Of a stretch of DNA of 15,980 bases, positions 7,499 to 14,575 are shown in pieces. The stretch spans positions 1 through 15,980 of the forward strand of contig WFNQ01000264.1 in the NCBI GenBank assembly GCA_015488565.1. The letters run 5' to 3'. Positions within the stretch are counted from its first letter, which is position 1; each line of letters opens with the position of its first letter. A program made the position numbers and the translations under genes. The notes beneath the pieces are model-generated. The model was not told where the DNA came from. It saw nothing but the letters and a program-made list of their open reading frames with translations, and searched no databases. The DNA is from Thiomicrorhabdus sp. GTDB taxonomy: Bacteria; Pseudomonadota; Gammaproteobacteria; Thiomicrospirales; Thiomicrospiraceae.

Positions 7499-8464
7499 TC
7501 AAAACCTAACAACAACAGAGTTTTTACGCAACCTTTCGAGCAAGGTTTTCCAGCGTAAATCAGACTCTTGTCTAAAAAGCAGTTGAGCCACTTGCTCTTT
7601 TGCATCCTCATAACTTATTTGCTTTGCAGGAATTACCGCTTCCTTTCGAATCAATACATAACCCTGTAATAACCGAATTGGTTGACTTAGCTCACCTATT
7701 CTTAACTCACTCAAAACACTCTCAACATCTCGATGCAACATGCCTTGATGCTGATAGCCCATGTCACCTCCTTGAGAAGCCGTCTCATCATCTGAGTACT
7801 CTTTTGCCAAACTAGCAAAAGATGCACCAGCAGAAACTTGCTCTGCTAAAGAAGCAAGCAGTGCCTCCGCTGCCTGCCAATCCTGAGAAGAAGCCGATGG
7901 CAAGACCTTCTTTAAAATCAAAGAAACCTTCCATCTTTCTGGAAATACAAATAAATCAAGATTTTCTTTATAAAAAGACTTTTTATCCCCCTCGGTCAAA
8001 ACAACATCAGAACGTGTATTTTTTTCGAGCAAACTAACCAGTTCTCTTGATTCAAACTGTTTACGCAACAATGGCAGTACCCGATCTCTATCCGCCAACC
8101 ATGTAACATCATCTTTATAGCGCTGATCAAATGCCTCTATATCTACATCAATCTTCTTCGTATCGGGAGTTAAGCCTAAACGCTCCGCTTCATGAATCAG
8201 CAAGACCTGATCAATTAAATTCTGTGCAACATCTTTTTTTAACTCGGCCAAACGCTCTTCTGTAATCCTGCCATGATAATAACGCTTTTTAGACTCCGCC
8301 TGCAAAGCAGATAAATAAACGGCTTCCGTAATGTCATAGCCATCAACTGTTGCAAACAGCTTATTTTCAACTTCTTCTGAAGAGAATGCCTCCATAGAAG
8401 GCAATGAAAAAAGCATCACTAAAAAATAAAGCAGCCAAAACATAGATTTCTTTTGTTTTTGCAT
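7499..8464 (-). CDS. Parvulin-type periplasmic peptidyl-prolyl isomerase (SurA/PrsA-like)
   Basis: This 321-residue exported protein has an N-terminal signal (hydrophobic residues about 8-22). Residues about 35-150 form a SurA_N-like helical chaperone region. Residues about 178-275 form a parvulin domain with recognisable signatures: WKVSLILKK, FASLAKEYSDDETASQGGD (216-234), the MGY turn, and GELSQPIRLLQGYVLIR. A C-terminal helix region follows. The family catalyses cis-trans isomerisation of prolyl bonds and chaperones outer-membrane or secreted proteins. It directly precedes the beta-barrel gene and follows the tetraheme cytochrome, so likely clients are the barrel and the cytochrome filament subunit. 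AAAAGG lies six bases before the ATG. It is a specialised paralog rather than surA itself, judging by context and single parvulin domain. Confidence 0.87.
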   Translation of the reverse strand: MQKQKKSMFWLLYFLVMLFSLPSMEAFSSEEVENKLFATVDGYDITEAVYLSALQAESKKRYYHGRITEERLAELKKDVAQNLIDQVLLIHEAERLGLTPDTKKIDVDIEAFDQRYKDDVTWLADRDRVLPLLRKQFESRELVSLLEKNTRSDVVLTEGDKKSFYKENLDLFVFPERWKVSLILKKVLPSASSQDWQAAEALLASLAEQVSAGASFASLAKEYSDDETASQGGDMGYQHQGMLHRDVESVLSELRIGELSQPIRLLQGYVLIRKEAVIPAKQISYEDAKEQVAQLLFRQESDLRWKTLLERLRKNSVVVRF

Positions 8465-8515
8465 AAAAAACCTTTTAAAGCGCCATGCTTATTTAAATAA
8501 TAATCAAAGACATTC

Positions 8516-8557
8516 TAAAAAAGTCTTGTAAAGAAAAATTACCTCACCTACAAGACT
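8516..8557 (-). terminator. Terminator-like hairpin after the tetraheme cytochrome gene
   Basis: On the minus strand, AGTCTTGTA (8557-8549) pairs perfectly with TACAAGACT (8530-8522) around an 18-base loop and is followed at once by a run of five T. The stem has only three G-C pairs, so termination may be partial. It lies in the 162-base gap between the tetraheme cytochrome and the isomerase. This would let the cytochrome mRNA accumulate above the downstream genes. Confidence 0.55.
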
Positions 8558-8626
8558 CTATCTAGAAAAGTAGAGAAGAGAGACTAAATAAAACTCAACA
8601 CCAATAAATACATAAATTTAACCGCA

Positions 8627-9409
8627 TTATTTAATATGACAAGCTAAACACAATCCGCTTCCTGCATTTGACATACGTAAGAAAGATCCAAAGTCCGTCT
8701 TATGAGGGTTATGACAACTTGCACACTCCACCATCGGCCCTAACGTTGCTCCCTTATATAAAGGTAAACCAGCATCACCCACCGCACCAATCCATAAGCG
8801 ATTGTTGTCCCAAATTGGCTCATTAAACAATTTATCATTGGCAGCCGTCGCCACTGTATTCGCACCAGTAATAGGTGCCCATGTCAAACCACCCCCTGCA
8901 TACTGCACTCCAACCGGGTGATCGTTTTTCAAATCTTTCCCTAGCACAGGAACAGGGCCAGGTGCAAATGAAGCCATCGTAATACCACCACCAAGATTTG
9001 TCCCTGCCGCATCATAACGATAGGTTCCCTGTGTTACAGTCGGTGCATTTAATACCAAATCAAGAGCTGTCGTTCCATCATGACAAGACAAGCAAGCCAA
9101 GGAGATCCCCCCCTCATTCAAGTCAATTTGACCATCCAATGTAGCTGTTCCTAAAGCATCATAAGTTGAAAAACTAGCCGCTGTCGGAAGAATCTTATTC
9201 CACAAAGGAGCAGGTGCAGAGGTATCCGTACCATGTGGCGTATGACAAAAAACACAAATCTCTGCCGTTCCACCAGGAATAGGCGTTGCTACATTAGGAT
9301 TTGTTGTACTTAAATCATGCATTGAACCAACAATACCTGCCTGAGTAACACCTAAAGACAACATTGTTCCCAAACTAATAACCGATAATTTTATTTTAAA
9401 ATTTTTCAT
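8627..9409 (-). CDS. OmcE-like secreted tetraheme cytochrome, candidate filament (nanowire) subunit
   Basis: This 260-residue protein has a signal peptide cleaved near TQA|G at 24. CxxCH sites lie at 52-56, 106-110, 229-233 and 254-258. The only other histidines are His31, His59, His164 and His236, giving exactly eight for bis-His ligation of four hemes. The motifs GIVGSMHDLS at the mature N-terminus, CVFCHTPHG, SLACLSCHDGT, NDHPVGV, ECASCHNPH and FLRMSNAGSGLCLACHIK match what I recall of Geobacter OmcE, which polymerises into extracellular cytochrome filaments. There is no lipobox, so it should be released rather than anchored. GAGGAG lies six bases before the ATG, suggesting strong translation. 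It has its own leader and a terminator-like hairpin. Filament formation is inferred; a soluble tetraheme carrier is the alternative. Confidence 0.85.
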   Translation of the reverse strand: MKNFKIKLSVISLGTMLSLGVTQAGIVGSMHDLSTTNPNVATPIPGGTAEICVFCHTPHGTDTSAPAPLWNKILPTAASFSTYDALGTATLDGQIDLNEGGISLACLSCHDGTTALDLVLNAPTVTQGTYRYDAAGTNLGGGITMASFAPGPVPVLGKDLKNDHPVGVQYAGGGLTWAPITGANTVATAANDKLFNEPIWDNNRLWIGAVGDAGLPLYKGATLGPMVECASCHNPHKTDFGSFLRMSNAGSGLCLACHIK

Positions 9410-9415
9410 AATAAA

Positions 9416-9421
9416 CTCCTC
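9416..9421 (-). promoter_or_regulatory. Strong ribosome binding site of the OmcE-like gene
   Basis: GAGGAG on the minus strand lies six bases before the ATG at 9409. It is among the best ribosome sites in the window, consistent with a protein made in large amounts. Confidence 0.75.
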
Positions 9422-9565
9422 GTAAACCCACTCAATAGATCCACATTAACAACACTAATAACTCTATAAATTTCTTGCTTATCAGAACTTATTAATCTTA
9501 TAATAGACAAATCAAATAAACATAAATGAAGCTATAACTTAAAATACAACGACTAAGCCAAATTT

Positions 9566-9587
9566 TCTCAATTATTTCTCAATTATT
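9566..9587. repeat. Perfect 11-bp tandem repeat upstream of the OmcE-like gene
   Basis: The unit tctcaattatt (AATAATTGAGA on the minus strand) occurs twice back to back. The period equals one helical turn, so a dimeric regulator could bind both units on one face. It lies about 160-180 bases upstream of the start codon. Confidence 0.7.
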
Positions 9588-9682
9588 ATTGACCTAAATC
9601 TAGTTTACCCTTTTAGAACTGAACAAAACAAGTCGAACTAATACCTCCAAACATGCAAAACATACCTTTTAAGTTAGGTGTT

Positions 9683-9994
9683 TTACCAGCTTTTATCGAT
9701 CATATACTGAACCGCTGCTTTAACTTCCATATCACTCAATGAAGGATCTCCTCCTCTAGGCGGCATAAAGCCTTTGCTACCAGCATACCCCTCGATAGCA
9801 TTATAATGTAAAACACTCTTTCCTTTCGAAATACGATCTGTCCACTCTAAAGCATCACCCAATGCTGGAGCACCAAAAACACTTTGATTATGACAAGTAA
9901 AACATACTTGATTGTAAACTCGCTCCCCAACACCTTCAGAAAAAGCATTAAAAGAAACCGAGCTCACTAAAAAAACAAATACTAACTTTTTCAT
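9683..9994 (-). CDS. Cytochrome c5-type monoheme cytochrome
   Basis: This 103-residue protein has a signal peptide (MKKLVFVFLVSSVSF, cleavage near FS|E). One heme site CFTCH lies at 31-35 and the Met ligand at 77 in KGFMPPRGG, followed by the usual C-terminal helix MEVKAAVQYMI. This fits the small class I cytochrome c5 family, which carries single electrons in the periplasm. I take the ATG at 9994, not upstream in-frame starts, because AAGGAG lies seven bases before it and the signal peptide begins there. It lies 28 bases after ccmI and probably shares its transcript. It could feed electrons from the respiratory chain to oxidases or to the multiheme proteins encoded next. Confidence 0.9.
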   Translation of the reverse strand: MKKLVFVFLVSSVSFNAFSEGVGERVYNQVCFTCHNQSVFGAPALGDALEWTDRISKGKSVLHYNAIEGYAGSKGFMPPRGGDPSLSDMEVKAAVQYMIDKSW

Positions 9995-10001
9995 ATTAAA
10001 G

Positions 10002-10007
10002 CTCCTT
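10002..10007 (-). promoter_or_regulatory. Ribosome binding site fixing the cytochrome c5 start
   Basis: AAGGAG on the minus strand lies seven bases before the ATG at 9994. It rules against the longer in-frame reading that would begin inside ccmI. Confidence 0.75.
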
Positions 10008-10022
10008 AAAACTGACTCTTTT

Positions 10023-10886
10023 CTATTTAGCAGATACTTCACTCGCCATCTGCTCCAAATTTTGAGCAATGACTTTATAAGGCTCTGAGCCGGGCTCTAA
10101 TAAACTCAATAAATGCGACCAAAATTTCTTAGCCTGTACATAATCCTTACTGTAATAGGCGGCAGTACCTGCAATCCATAACGCTTGCTGATGATTTGGC
10201 TCTAACGCCAGTGCCTTTTTAGCCCAATCAAATGCAGGGGAAGTAACCAAAATACCCCCTTCTTGTGAAGCAAGAACATCTGCATAATTAGCATAAATTT
10301 CAGCATCTTCAATCCCTTTATTCATCAGATGCAAATACGCTTTTTCAGCCCCGTTCATATCTTTCATAATATGAAGAATTTGTGCCAGCATTGTCCAGCT
10401 TTCTAAATCATCAGGATTTGCTTCTGCTTTTTCTCGAACAGCAACTAACATAGCATTAATATCATCCCCTGATGTACCGCCATGAGGCCCTGTAGCTTGT
10501 CCACCTGCAGGCTGATCAGCCATATACTTAATAGAAGCTGGATCTGTCCCCACTTGCTTATATATTAAATAAGCGCTAATCGGTAAAACAATTGCAATCA
10601 AACCAATTAATAAAGGGTCAGCCTTTGCATGGAGACTTGGCTGAATATCACTCTCTGTAGCAGTTTCTAAAAAGGTTCTTTGCAGATCCAATCGAGCAGC
10701 ATCATATTGACTCTGCTCAATCACACCTTGTTCTAGATCTGCATCCAGCTCAGCAATTTGAGTCTCTAAAAGCTTTGAGTTAACCGATTGTAAATCAGGA
10801 CTAACATCTTTTTTAGCCCGAAGAAGAGGCCAGACAACCCATATAACAACAACCAAACTAATTAACGCTATTACCGTTATAAACAT
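10023..10886 (-). CDS. ccmI: Cytochrome c maturation protein CcmI (short form)
   Basis: CcmI (CycH) holds apocytochrome c for heme ligation with CcmF and CcmH. This 287-residue protein has a membrane segment at about 2-20, a cytoplasmic helical loop with a leucine-rich pattern (about 35-75), a second membrane segment at about 92-108, and a periplasmic TPR region (about 140-275), including a unit near WTMLAQILHIMKDMNGAEKA. Many proteobacterial CcmI proteins are near 400 residues; this one ends after the TPR region and lacks the extra C-terminal domain. The ATG directly abuts the ccmH stop (TAG then ATG), with AAGGAG upstream inside ccmH. Confidence in identity is high from order and topology. 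Confidence 0.9.
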   Translation of the reverse strand: MFITVIALISLVVVIWVVWPLLRAKKDVSPDLQSVNSKLLETQIAELDADLEQGVIEQSQYDAARLDLQRTFLETATESDIQPSLHAKADPLLIGLIAIVLPISAYLIYKQVGTDPASIKYMADQPAGGQATGPHGGTSGDDINAMLVAVREKAEANPDDLESWTMLAQILHIMKDMNGAEKAYLHLMNKGIEDAEIYANYADVLASQEGGILVTSPAFDWAKKALALEPNHQQALWIAGTAAYYSKDYVQAKKFWSHLLSLLEPGSEPYKVIAQNLEQMASEVSAK

Positions 10887-11366
10887 CTATTTTTTCTCCT
10901 TTTTTGAATCTAAACATTTAGCCAATAATTCAGACTCTTCTGTTGTCAGATCACTGCTATTATTAATTTTATTTCGTGAACGCACATTCAATCTTAAAAC
11001 GACCACTCCCAATAACAACAACAAAAAAGGCCCTATCCAAAGTAAATAAGTAGAAGGGTTAAAGTTAGGACGATACAAAACAAAATCCCCATAACGATCT
11101 ACCATGAACTTTTTAATCTCTCCTTCATCTGCACCATCTTTTACCATCTTATACAGGTTGCCCCTCAAATCATCGGCTAAACTGGCATTCGAACCTGCAA
11201 TAGATTGGTTTTGACACACGGTACAGCGTAATTCATGAAGCATATCGTTATACAGCTCCTCTTGCTCTTCGTCTTTAAACTCTAACGGAACCCCTGCTTT
11301 AAGCGCATAAACTGAAGAACTCATTAACAAGCTCATCGCTATAACTATTCCTATCATCATTTTCAT
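10887..11366 (-). CDS. ccmH: Cytochrome c maturation thiol-reductase subunit CcmH (CcmL-type)
   Basis: This 159-residue protein has a signal peptide (about 1-21), then the hallmark LRCTVCQNQS with redox cysteines 48 and 51. A helical domain ends in DFVLYRPNF, a membrane segment lies at about 107-126, and a short cytoplasmic tail follows. The family keeps the apocytochrome CxxCH cysteines reduced for heme attachment. It overlaps the ccmG stop by four bases (ATGA) and abuts ccmI. It is the stand-alone N-terminal type, with the CcmI part encoded separately rather than fused as in E. coli CcmH. Confidence 0.95.
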   Translation of the reverse strand: MKMMIGIVIAMSLLMSSSVYALKAGVPLEFKDEEQEELYNDMLHELRCTVCQNQSIAGSNASLADDLRGNLYKMVKDGADEGEIKKFMVDRYGDFVLYRPNFNPSTYLLWIGPFLLLLLGVVVLRLNVRSRNKINNSSDLTTEESELLAKCLDSKKEKK

Positions 11367-11893
11367 GATTCTTGCTCCAACTCTCTAATCAGCGGTATCA
11401 ACTCATTTTCAATTACTTCACGATACAACGGTCCAGTATGCTTGTAACGAACAATGCCTTTTTTATCAAGAACAAAAGTTTCTGGCGTGCCATAAACACC
11501 CCATTCAATACCAACATTACCTTTGTAATCAAAAGCAATCATGGCATAAGGGTCGCCGCCCAACTGCCTGAGATACATCAATGCATCTTGTTTTTCATCT
11601 TTATAATTTAAGCCAACCAAGTGAAACCCTTGGCGTTGTAACTTTAATAAATGATGATGCTCGGCACGACATGAAACACACCAAGAGGCAAATACATTAA
11701 ATAACGTAACCTGCCCTTTTAACATCTCATTATTGACAATCTTTTGTGGATCATGAAGCTCAGGCAATTCAAACTTAGGCGCCTCTTTCCCTATCAATGG
11801 TGAAGGAATAATTTTTGGATTAAGGCCTAGCCCCACCCAAAACAACAACAACAAAGCGGCAAAAACAATCAATGGGATCATGTGTCGATTCAT
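11363..11893 (-). CDS. ccmG: Thiol:disulfide interchange protein CcmG (DsbE)
   Basis: This 176-residue thioredoxin-fold protein is tethered to the inner membrane by an N-terminal segment (about 5-24). The active site is WCVSC at 71-75, and GVYGTPETF (132-140) carries the cis-proline loop typical of CcmG. It passes reductant from the DsbD/CcdA route to CcmH or apocytochrome in the periplasm. AGGAGA lies shortly before the ATG, nine bases after the ccmF stop, and its own stop overlaps ccmH. All expected key residues are present. Confidence 0.95.
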   Translation of the reverse strand: MNRHMIPLIVFAALLLLFWVGLGLNPKIIPSPLIGKEAPKFELPELHDPQKIVNNEMLKGQVTLFNVFASWCVSCRAEHHHLLKLQRQGFHLVGLNYKDEKQDALMYLRQLGGDPYAMIAFDYKGNVGIEWGVYGTPETFVLDKKGIVRYKHTGPLYREVIENELIPLIRELEQES

Positions 11894-11902
11894 ACTATTC
11901 TC

Positions 11903-13891
11903 CTAATCCACAACCACTTGATTTTCTTCTTTACGCCCTGTTAAGCGGCGCTTAATTTTTACCCGATAACGACGATCACTAATGGCTAAAATACCACCCA
12001 CACTCATGATAATCACTCCTGTCCAAAGCCATGTCATAAAGGGCTTATAATACACTCGAATAATCCAAGCGCCTGTTGTACCAACCGAATCGCCTAAGGA
12101 AACATATAAATCCCTAAAAACAGAACGATCAATACTGGCTTGTGTCATCGGCATGCTCATATGCTTATCATAAGTTCGCTTTTCAGGGTGCAGTGTCGTT
12201 AACAACTTACCGTCTTCTCTGACCTCAACCGTGCCATATAGCGACGAATAGTTTGCCCCCCTTACTTGCTGAACACCTTCAAAAGTAAAGCTATAACCCG
12301 CAAGCTCAACCACATCTCCAGGTGCAACACGAACGTCTTTTTCAGTTTGATAACTTGCTGCCATTGCCATACCAATAATAGTAATTGCCATACCCACATG
12401 CGCAACATGCATACCTAACCAACTGGTATTTAATTTTTTCATTTTTGCAATGCGCCCTGACAAATCAGGCGCCTTAATTCGGGGTAACAAATCAACAATA
12501 AATGCACCTACAATCCCCGTAGCAATAAAGATCATCACAGCAGGAATCAAGCCCCATTCTCCCATGGTTAAAGGCCATACAACCGCAGCTAATAACCCTA
12601 CCGCAAGAACAGGGTATAAACGCTCAAAACTTCCTTTAAATGTGGCATTTTTCCATGAAACTAACGGCCCTATAATCATCATAATCAACAAAGGAATCAT
12701 TAATGGCACAAAGACCGCATTAAAGTATGGTGGTCCTACTGACATTTTCCCCATTCCTAACGCATCAATAATAAGAGGGTACATGGTTCCAATAAAGACG
12801 GCCGAACAGGCCACGACTAATAACACATTATTTGCCAGCAACACCGTCTCTCTCGACCAGGAGCTAAACCCTCCGCCCATACCCACCTTTGGAGCGCGCC
12901 ATGCATATAAAATAAGCGAAGCACCAATGACAACCGCTAGGAAAACTAAAATATAGATACCACGGGTTGGATCCGTTGCAAACGCATGGACAGAGGTAAT
13001 CACACCTGAACGAACCAAGAATGCACCGACAATGGTCAAAGCAAATGTCAATATCGCCAACATCACCGTCCAACTACGGAATGCACCACGCTTTTCTGTC
13101 ACCGCTAATGAGTGAATCAAAGCCGTTGCAAGCAACCAAGGCATAAAAGAAGCGTTCTCTACTGGATCCCAAAACCACCAGCCACCCCAACCTAACTCGG
13201 CATACGCCCACCAACTTCCGAGTGCGATTCCTAGCGTTAAGAAAACCCATGCGACCGTTGTCCAAGGTCGAGACCATCTCGCCCAAGACGCATCTAAACG
13301 ACCACCAATCAAAGCTGCCATCGCAAAAGCAAAAGCAACCGCAAAACCAACATACCCCATATAAAGCAAGGGGGGATGAAAAATCATACCAGGATCTTGT
13401 AACATTGGATTCAAATCATTGCCATCCAAAGGCACCATCATAAGACGGTCAAATGGGTTTGACGTAAAAGTCATAAACCCAATAAATCCAACAGAAACCA
13501 TTCCCATAACTGCCAAAACACGACTACTCATCGCAACAGGTAAGTTATTACTAAAACTGGCAACTGCAACACCCCAACCCGCTAAAATAAGAATCCATAA
13601 CAGCAAAGAGCCTTCATGCCCTCCCCATACGGCACTAATACGATACTCAATCGGCAAGTTAATACTTGAATTCGATGCCGCATAAGCCACACTAAAATCA
13701 TGATAGATAAAAGCATAGGTTAATAAACCATACGCAAACGCCAAGGCCACAAATTGCGCCCATGCTAGATTAGGCGCCATACGCATCCAAGACAACTGTC
13801 CACGTTGCGCCCCTAATAACGGTAAAATACTCTGTAGTACAGCAAGACAAAATGCCAATACCATTAAAAATTGTCCTATTTCAGGAAGCAT
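11903..13891 (-). CDS. ccmF: Heme lyase CcmF
   Basis: CcmF is the membrane core of the System I heme ligase; it takes heme from holo-CcmE and joins it to apocytochrome c. This 662-residue, many-segment membrane protein carries WGGHEGS at 89-95 and the tryptophan-rich WWD-type region WGGWWFWDPVENASF at 235-249. Conserved histidines include His172 (FHPP) and His260, and a later one lies in the GMHVAHVGM region. Length and motifs are normal for the family. It starts three bases after ccmE, with its ribosome site GGAG inside the end of ccmE, so the two are tightly coupled. Confidence 0.97.
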   Translation of the reverse strand: MLPEIGQFLMVLAFCLAVLQSILPLLGAQRGQLSWMRMAPNLAWAQFVALAFAYGLLTYAFIYHDFSVAYAASNSSINLPIEYRISAVWGGHEGSLLLWILILAGWGVAVASFSNNLPVAMSSRVLAVMGMVSVGFIGFMTFTSNPFDRLMMVPLDGNDLNPMLQDPGMIFHPPLLYMGYVGFAVAFAFAMAALIGGRLDASWARWSRPWTTVAWVFLTLGIALGSWWAYAELGWGGWWFWDPVENASFMPWLLATALIHSLAVTEKRGAFRSWTVMLAILTFALTIVGAFLVRSGVITSVHAFATDPTRGIYILVFLAVVIGASLILYAWRAPKVGMGGGFSSWSRETVLLANNVLLVVACSAVFIGTMYPLIIDALGMGKMSVGPPYFNAVFVPLMIPLLIMMIIGPLVSWKNATFKGSFERLYPVLAVGLLAAVVWPLTMGEWGLIPAVMIFIATGIVGAFIVDLLPRIKAPDLSGRIAKMKKLNTSWLGMHVAHVGMAITIIGMAMAASYQTEKDVRVAPGDVVELAGYSFTFEGVQQVRGANYSSLYGTVEVREDGKLLTTLHPEKRTYDKHMSMPMTQASIDRSVFRDLYVSLGDSVGTTGAWIIRVYYKPFMTWLWTGVIIMSVGGILAISDRRYRVKIKRRLTGRKEENQVVVD

Positions 13892-13894
13892 CCG

Positions 13895-14377
13895 TTACTC
13901 TCCTTTTTCCACTGATTTCATCAAATTTTGTACGGAATTCTCGGCTTCAGCCTTCTCTTCCACACGTTTTAGTGCTTCTGCCGCTTCAGGAGGCATATAG
14001 GTTTCATCATGCTTTGCAAATACGTGACTCGCTACAAACACCCCACTGGTTAACAGCTTACCCTCCGCAACAATCCCTTGTCCTTCTCTAAAAAGGTCAG
14101 GTAAAATTCCGGTATAACTGACTAAAATAGAAGAATCTCCATCTGTCACATTAAATGTCACTGTTGTGGTCTCTTCTTCACGCTTAAAGGTTCCTTTTTC
14201 AACCAATCCACCAATACGAATCTGTCGATCATAAGCTACCGTACGCTCCTTAACTTCCGTTGGCGTATGGAAAAACACTAAATTTTCTTGAAAAGCATTT
14301 AGCACCAACATAACCGCTAAACCAAATGCAACAATAATGGTTCCGATCAATACAAATCTTTTACTACGAGGTTTCAT
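13895..14377 (-). CDS. ccmE: Periplasmic heme chaperone CcmE
   Basis: CcmE binds heme covalently through a histidine and ferries it from CcmC to CcmF. The 160-residue protein has an N-terminal membrane anchor (about 8-28), an OB-fold-like beta domain, and the signature VFAKHDETYMPPE. His123 is the covalent heme site and Tyr127 the axial ligand. A charged tail follows. Its start overlaps the ccmD stop by four bases (ATGA). It is the classical His type, not the Cys variant found in some sulfate reducers and archaea. Confidence 0.97.
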   Translation of the reverse strand: MKPRSKRFVLIGTIIVAFGLAVMLVLNAFQENLVFFHTPTEVKERTVAYDRQIRIGGLVEKGTFKREEETTTVTFNVTDGDSSILVSYTGILPDLFREGQGIVAEGKLLTSGVFVASHVFAKHDETYMPPEAAEALKRVEEKAEAENSVQNLMKSVEKGE

Positions 14378-14562
14378 CCATTCATTCCTTGATTATCTGC
14401 ACGACCAAACTCTGCTTCCATTTGCTCAAGCTCTTTTTTTGCCTTACTGCGTCTTCTACCTACTAAAAAAGTCTCAATCAGCACTAAAATAAGCGCGATA
14501 CCATAAGAACTCCAAATATAGAACCCATGACCACCCATATCTAAAAACTCACCTATACTCAT
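14374..14562 (-). CDS. ccmD: Cytochrome c maturation protein CcmD
   Basis: This 62-residue small membrane protein has the typical start of the family: a Gly/Met-rich lead with HGFYIWSSYG, one membrane segment (about 15-34), then a basic RRRSKAKKE stretch and an acidic amphipathic tail. CcmD helps release holo-CcmE from the CcmABC complex. AAGGAGG precedes the ATG at 14562 with good spacing; an out-of-frame ATG at 14569 is too close to it. It lies 13 bases after ccmC. Confidence 0.93.
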   Translation of the reverse strand: MSIGEFLDMGGHGFYIWSSYGIALILVLIETFLVGRRRSKAKKELEQMEAEFGRADNQGMNG

Positions 14563-14575
14563 GATTCATGCCTCC

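Larger units (their letters stand above)
9410..9682 (-). promoter_or_regulatory. Leader and probable promoter region of the OmcE-like gene
   Basis: This 273-base AT-rich gap is the longest non-coding stretch in the window and contains no convincing small gene. Candidate elements on the minus strand are TATTAT at 9505-9500 (a possible -10 box without a clear -35), the tandem repeat at 9566-9587, and TGGC-N7-TTGT at 9560-9546, which resembles a sigma-54 site but has T in place of the key C. No promoter can be assigned with certainty. Confidence 0.4.

Noticed and set aside
8556..8575. Second small hairpin (ctcta / tagag) beside the terminator-like stem
   Set aside because: A 5-bp AT-rich stem sharing two bases with the better hairpin is expected by chance in this composition.
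9500..9530. Sigma-70 promoter with TATTAT as -10
   Set aside because: No hexamer close to TTGACA lies 16-19 bases upstream; kept only as a weak note in the leader region.
9657..9684. Bulged inverted repeat over the cytochrome c5 stop codon as a terminator
   Set aside because: The stem is only 4 + 5 pairs split by a two-base bulge, and there is no T run beyond the stem, so termination is not convincing.
9995..10069. Longer start for the cytochrome c5 gene, overlapping ccmI
   Set aside because: It would bury the signal peptide behind 25 basic residues, while a strong AAGGAG site sits exactly before the ATG at 9994.
12450..12956. Long + strand open frame (168 codons) opposite ccmF
   Set aside because: It is antisense to a strongly conserved gene, has a low-complexity composition mirroring the opposite strand, and has no ribosome site or family likeness.
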